A stretch of DNA of 64,000 nucleotides from Flavobacteriales bacterium (GTDB lineage: Bacteria > Bacteroidota > Bacteroidia > Flavobacteriales > TMED113). The first letter of the stretch is position 1. Each line of letters begins with the position of its first letter. Of this stretch, positions 59,881 through 64,000 are shown piece by piece. The notes under the pieces are model-generated. The model did no database searches. It was not told where the DNA came from and saw only the letters and a list, made by a program, of their open reading frames with translations. The DNA lies in contig PAWM01000016.1 in the NCBI GenBank assembly GCA_002714185.1, positions 34,630 through 98,629 on the forward strand. The letters are read 5' to 3'. The translations under genes were made by a program, and so were the position numbers.

Positions 59881-61429
59881 TCAAAACTCTTTCTATTTAT
59901 TAATTTTTATTATTATCCTGTTAGGATATTTATCTTATAATAATCCTTCTACTTCAAAATTTGAAAATACTAAAATCAATACTGTACTTAAACAGATAAG
60001 CCGTAATTATGTTGATTCGGTAGATTATAATTCATTAATTGAAAATACTATTAAAGAAACTTTAAAGAATTTAGACCCACACTCTGTTTATATGAATGTT
60101 GAAGAAGTTCAAAATTCTAGGGAAATGATGCAAGGCAGTTTTGATGGAATTGGAATAGAATTTTCAATACATCGTGATACTATAGTCATTATTAATGTGA
60201 TTCCAAATGGACCGTCGGATAAAAAAGGTTTACAAGCAGGTGAAAGAATAATATCTATTGAAAATGAAAATGTTGCAGGAGTAGGAATAACTAATCAAGA
60301 TGTAATAAAAAAGCTAAGAGGGAGAAAGGGTACAAAAGTAAATATTGGTATTAACACTAAAAAAGACACATTAATAAGATCTATAAATCTCATTAGAGGT
60401 AAAATTCCATTAGTTAGTTTAGATGTTGCATATGCAATCCGTCCCAATATTGGATACATAAAACTAAATCGATTTTCAGCAACTACATTTAAAGAATTTA
60501 AATTGGAGTTAGAGAAACTCAAAAGAGAAAAAAATATAGAAAGTTTGATTTTAGATTTAAGAGGAAACAGTGGGGGCTACTTAGATCAATCTATTAAAAT
60601 ACTAAACGAGTTTTTTGGGAACGGAGAATTATTGGTCTATACAGAGGGTAATGCAAGAAAAAAACAAGAATATTTCGCAGACAGTTTTGGAATATTTAAA
60701 TCAGGAAAACTATGTGTCTTAATTGATGAAGGATCTGCTTCTGCAAGTGAAATTGTAGCAGGGGCAATTCAAGATAATGATCGTGGAATCATTATTGGTG
60801 AAAGAAGTTTCGGAAAAGGATTAGTTCAAGAACAAATCTCACTAAATGACGGTTCTTTAATAAGACTTACTGTATCGCGATACTACACCCCTTCTGGGAG
60901 ATGTATCCAAAAAGCATATTCTGAAGACCAAGAAGAATATTTTTCAGAAATGTATATCAGGGATGTAAACGAAACAATTGATACATTAGAAAAATTTACT
61001 ACTATAGGGGGAAAAATTGTATATGGTGGGGGTGGCATTATGCCTGATAATATTGTACAATCTACAAGTGACTCTCTTCCTGCAAGCCTTGTTTATTTAT
61101 ATACTAGTGACTTTTTTAGTGAATTAGCATATGATTATGCTAATCTATATAGAAATAATGATTATGATTTTAAAAATTTCACCATCGATAATAGACATAA
61201 AAAAAATATTTTATTAAAAATAGAAAAATGGTTATCTTATGAATTAGTAGAAAATATAAATGAAAAACAATTAATTCAAGAAATTGAAAAAAATCAAAAA
61301 AATATTATAAATAGAATTTCTACATTAATTATTCGTCAAGTTTACGGCTGGAGCGAAATGCAAATCTTTTTAAATCAGAATGATGAAGTTATCACAACTT
61401 CATTATCTTTGCTACAAAATAAACTATAA
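59870..61429 (+). CDS. S41 C-terminal-processing protease (CtpA-like)
   Basis: The 519-residue protein has one N-terminal membrane anchor (FYLLIFIIILLGYLSY). A PDZ domain lies around residues 90-170 (GIGIEFSIHRDTIVIINV, GPSDKKGLQAGERIISI). The S41 catalytic core has the serine in IDEGSASASEIVAG (near residue 289) and the lysine in GERSFGKGLVQ (near 314). Known: it trims or degrades periplasmic proteins by C-terminal recognition. A long C-terminal helical extension follows. It overlaps the dCMP deaminase gene by 11 nt. Confidence 0.95.
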   Translation: MKDNQNSFYLLIFIIILLGYLSYNNPSTSKFENTKINTVLKQISRNYVDSVDYNSLIENTIKETLKNLDPHSVYMNVEEVQNSREMMQGSFDGIGIEFSIHRDTIVIINVIPNGPSDKKGLQAGERIISIENENVAGVGITNQDVIKKLRGRKGTKVNIGINTKKDTLIRSINLIRGKIPLVSLDVAYAIRPNIGYIKLNRFSATTFKEFKLELEKLKREKNIESLILDLRGNSGGYLDQSIKILNEFFGNGELLVYTEGNARKKQEYFADSFGIFKSGKLCVLIDEGSASASEIVAGAIQDNDRGIIIGERSFGKGLVQEQISLNDGSLIRLTVSRYYTPSGRCIQKAYSEDQEEYFSEMYIRDVNETIDTLEKFTTIGGKIVYGGGGIMPDNIVQSTSDSLPASLVYLYTSDFFSELAYDYANLYRNNDYDFKNFTIDNRHKKNILLKIEKWLSYELVENINEKQLIQEIEKNQKNIINRISTLIIRQVYGWSEMQIFLNQNDEVITTSLSLLQNKL

Positions 61430-61435
61430 AATATT

Positions 61436-62032
61436 ATGCTATTTACATTACCTAAACTAACCTATAACTATGACTCACTTGAGCCATATATTGATGCAAA
61501 GACAATGGAAATTCACTATTCTAAGCATCATGCTGGATATACTAATAATTTAAATAATGCAATTAAGGATACGGTTTTTGAAAATCAATCTATTGAGTCA
61601 ATTTTAAAAACACCTAATTTACCTAATGCAGTTCGAAATAATGGAGGAGGGTATTTTAATCACTGTCTTTTTTGGGATATTTTAAGTCCAAATCCAGAAC
61701 CAATATCATCTGAATTTAAATCTTTAATTGAAGAGAAATTTGGTAGTTTTGAAAATATGAAAGAAGATTTTGCAAAAGCTGCTGCAACACGATTTGGGTC
61801 AGGATGGGCATGGCTATGTTGTAAAAATGGCGAACTTATTATTTGCTCCACCCCTAATCAAGATAATCCCCTAATGGAAAATAGCTGTGGAGGAACACCG
61901 ATTTTAGGATTAGATGTGTGGGAACATGCATACTATTTGAATTATCAAAATAGACGCCCTGATTATATAACAGCTTTTTGGAGCATCGTTAACTGGAAGC
62001 AAGTTGAGATTAACTACCGATCCTCTCTTTAA
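61436..62032 (+). CDS. Superoxide dismutase, Fe/Mn family
   Basis: It dismutates superoxide in the cytoplasm. Metal ligands are His27 in [10 protein letters not shown], a His in [10 protein letters not shown], and Asp and His in [29 protein letters not shown] is the usual core. Residues alone do not separate Fe from Mn forms with certainty. Length (198 aa) is normal. The 3' end overlaps the convergent glyS by 23 nt. Confidence 0.96.
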   Translation: MLFTLPKLTYNYDSLEPYIDAKTMEIHYSKHHAGYTNNLNNAIKDTVFENQSIESILKTPNLPNAVRNNGGGYFNHCLFWDILSPNPEPISSEFKSLIEEKFGSFENMKEDFAKAAATRFGSGWAWLCCKNGELIICSTPNQDNPLMENSCGGTPILGLDVWEHAYYLNYQNRRPDYITAFWSIVNWKQVEINYRSSL

Positions 62033-63515
62033 TTAAATCTGATAAATTACTTATTGAAACTCTCTCTTGTAACATTGTATCTCGATCCCTTATTGTGATT
62101 TTTTTATCAATTAATGTGTCATGATCAATAGTTATACATAAGGGTGTTCCAATTGCATCTTGTCTTCGATACCTTTTTCCAATTGAATCCTTATCTTCAT
62201 AATGACAAGGAAATTTAATCTTTAAATCGTTGAAAAGATTACGGGCATAATCATCTAATCCATCCTTTTTAAGTAGCGGTAATATTGCAACACTTATAGG
62301 GGCTAAATAATTTGGTAATTTTAAAACTGTTCTTTTTTCATTATTCACAGTTTCTTCTGCAAAGGAACCACAAAGTACAGATAAAAATAACCTATCTAAT
62401 CCTACTGAAGTCTCAACTACATATGGAAGATAGCTTTCGTTGCTTTCTGAATCAAAATAAGATAATTTCTTTTTACTATAATTCTGATGCTGTGACAAGT
62501 CATAATTTGTTCTAGAATGAATACCTTCTAGTTCTTTAAATCCAATTGGAAATTCATATTCAATATCACAAGCCGCATTTGCATAGTGAGCTAAATTACT
62601 ATGGTCATGGAATTTATAATTGCCTTGACAAAGATTAAGTGACTTATGCCATTCCATTCTTGATTGTTTCCAAAATTGATACCACTCAATTTCTTGACCA
62701 GGCTTAACAAAAAATTGCATTTCCATTTGTTCAAATTCTCTCATTCTAAAAATAAATTGTCGAGCTACAATTTCATTTCTAAATGCTTTTCCAATTTGTG
62801 CAATTCCAAATGGAATTTTTTTTCTAGCACTCTTTTGTACATTTAAAAAATTAACAAAAATACCTTGAGCTGTTTCGGGTCTCAAATACAACTTATTTGA
62901 CTCATCTGCTACTGCACCTAATTGAGTATCAAACATTAAATTAAATGTTCTTACCTCAGTCCAATTAGAAGTGCCAGACACAGGGCAACGAATTTCTAAA
63001 TCAGAGATTAATTCATTTAGAGCATTCATATCTGATTTCTCTAATGCTGCATTTAATTTTTCTTTAGAATTTTTAATTTTATCATTATATTTCAAAATAC
63101 GAGCATTTGTTTTTTGAAAAGTAACTATTTCAAATTTTGAACCAAACCTTTTCTCGCCCTTCTTGATTTCTTTATTTATTTTTTGCTGAAATTTAACTAA
63201 TTGATCCTCAATTAAAGCATCTGCTCGGTATCTTTTCTTTGAATCCTTATTATCAACTAGCGGATCATTAAAAGCATCAACATGCCCAGAAGCTTTCCAA
63301 ATTAAAGGGTGCATAAAAATTGCGGAATCGAGGCCTACAATATTCTCATGTTCGTAAACCATACTTTGCCACCAATGCTTTTTTATATTATTTTTTAACT
63401 CAACTCCAAAGGGACCATAATCATACGTTGCTGAAAGGCCATCATAAATTTCACTTGATGGAAACACAAAACCATATTCCTTAGAATGACTGATGATTTT
63501 TTTTAAATCTATCAT
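62010..63515 (-). CDS. glyS: Glycyl-tRNA synthetase (dimeric, class II)
   Basis: The 501-residue single-chain type (as in eukaryotes and many Bacteroidota) has motif 1 region [19 protein letters not shown], motif 2 with [38 protein letters not shown], motif 3 [14 protein letters not shown] and an anticodon-binding C-terminal domain ([18 protein letters not shown]). The start at 63515 matches the family N-terminus. Confidence 0.97.
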   Translation of the reverse strand: MIDLKKIISHSKEYGFVFPSSEIYDGLSATYDYGPFGVELKNNIKKHWWQSMVYEHENIVGLDSAIFMHPLIWKASGHVDAFNDPLVDNKDSKKRYRADALIEDQLVKFQQKINKEIKKGEKRFGSKFEIVTFQKTNARILKYNDKIKNSKEKLNAALEKSDMNALNELISDLEIRCPVSGTSNWTEVRTFNLMFDTQLGAVADESNKLYLRPETAQGIFVNFLNVQKSARKKIPFGIAQIGKAFRNEIVARQFIFRMREFEQMEMQFFVKPGQEIEWYQFWKQSRMEWHKSLNLCQGNYKFHDHSNLAHYANAACDIEYEFPIGFKELEGIHSRTNYDLSQHQNYSKKKLSYFDSESNESYLPYVVETSVGLDRLFLSVLCGSFAEETVNNEKRTVLKLPNYLAPISVAILPLLKKDGLDDYARNLFNDLKIKFPCHYEDKDSIGKRYRRQDAIGTPLCITIDHDTLIDKKITIRDRDTMLQERVSISNLSDLIKERIGS

Positions 63516-63543
63516 AGTATATATTAATAACTTAAAGTTTATC

Positions 63544-63551
63544 CAAATTTA
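63544..63551 (-). promoter_or_regulatory. -7 box of glyS
   Basis: The minus-strand TAAATTTG is 28 nt upstream of the glyS ATG, with a TTTG 13 nt further out. The 282-nt gap 63516-63797 between glyS and the next gene holds no other gene that I can support. Confidence 0.5.
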
Positions 63552-63797
63552 ATGTATTTAATGACAAACTAAATATGTATCAGTATTATTATGTGCAATA
63601 AATCTAATTATTAAAAAGTTAATAACAATCGTTGTTAAAAACTAAATTAATTTAATACTAAAAGTTTATTGTAATATTTAATTTAAAATTAAATCTTTGT
63701 GAACAGCGTTTGCATAATTACATATTTGTAAACTGCTCACCCCCAATTTTATTGAACGAAATACTTTATAAATTAAACAAGAAAGTTAACTATTGTA

Positions 63798-64000
63798 ATG
63801 GAAGAGACACGAATAGAACATATTTTTAAAAGAGATTTTACTAAAAAAGAATTTGAATTTGAAAAGATTACTGATGCAATTTTAAGAGCTATGATCTCAG
63901 TTAAAAACGGCGATGTTAAAGATGCTGAAAAAATATCTATGGATGTTTATCGTGCATTAGTAATAAGAAAAAATGAAATTAGCAATTATGTTCCTAATGT
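63798..64000 (+). CDS. ATP-cone domain protein, probably a ribonucleotide reductase (5' part only)
   Basis: The ATG at 63798 opens a frame that runs off the window, giving 67 residues: MEETRIEHIFKRDFTKKEFE, then FEKITDAILRAMISVKNGDV and DAEKISMDVYRALV. This is an ATP-cone, the allosteric nucleotide-binding domain at the start of many ribonucleotide reductases and also of NrdR. The long upstream leader and Bacteroidota habit favour a reductase (class II or III), but the catalytic part lies outside. Confidence 0.7.
   Translation, partial: MEETRIEHIFKRDFTKKEFEFEKITDAILRAMISVKNGDVKDAEKISMDVYRALVIRKNEISNYVPN

Overview
The window reads as a compact, strongly AT-rich chromosome segment from a Bacteroidota bacterium, most likely a Flavobacteriia/Flavobacteriales-type organism. 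Supporting signs are the block CBS protein - nadK - DUF6089 - uppS - bamA - two Skp - murI, type IX secretion (T9SS) C-terminal domains on secreted proteins, Bacteroidota-style TAnnTTTG promoter boxes, DUF4270 next to glmS, and almost no use of Shine-Dalgarno sites. Genus cannot be fixed from the sequence alone.

Layout. 1-2043: 3' part of a secreted endonuclease I. 2040-4746 (minus): DUF819 membrane protein, alpha/beta hydrolase, pdxJ. 4799-19899 (plus): a long envelope and cell-shape block (CBS protein, nadK, DUF6089, uppS, bamA, skp, skp, murI, nfu, purH, mreB, mreC, mreD, PBP2, rodA). 19896-27137 (minus): an apparent operon coaX - outer-membrane protein - TPR protein - lptC - CNNM/CBS protein - PpiD-like chaperone. 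27228-27946: tRNA-Phe, a clear intrinsic terminator, msrA. 27943-34285: M16 protease, methyltransferase, GNAT, a hydrolase cluster that includes a 34-residue membrane ORF, and small conserved proteins. 34272-41054: three tandem M43 metalloproteases, the first-transcribed one split by an in-frame TGA. 41146-44697 (minus): radA, a YbhN-type flippase, panD, panC. 44796-48659 (plus): glycogen-synthase-like protein, DUF4270 lipoprotein, glmS. 48660-56540: accessory region. 56541-64000: core genes again (secreted protein, pth, L25, prs, tRNA-Leu, dCMP deaminase, S41 protease, sod, glyS, start of an ATP-cone protein, probably a ribonucleotide reductase).

The most unusual structure is just downstream of glmS. 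The last codons of glmS (K-A-V-T-V-E-stop) recur three more times in direct orientation within 2.6 kb, each time as K-S-V-T-V-E-stop. The three extra copies differ from one another only at synonymous or stop-codon positions. Each extra copy lies 7-22 nt from the 3' end of a minus-strand accessory gene. This looks like an array of gene cassettes separated by displaced glmS tails, a record of repeated insertions at the glmS 3' end. No integrase or transposase is visible in the window, so the mechanism is inference.

The accessory genes are YwqK/MORN-repeat proteins (three), two tandem seven-repeat propeller-like secreted proteins, an FtsH-extracellular-domain/DUF5684 fusion, an apparently orphan cytosine-5 DNA methyltransferase and small membrane proteins. 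Several unrelated ones share nearly the same signal-peptide DNA. No CRISPR array, rRNA gene or complete insertion sequence was seen, and no gene-free stretch exceeds 300 bases.
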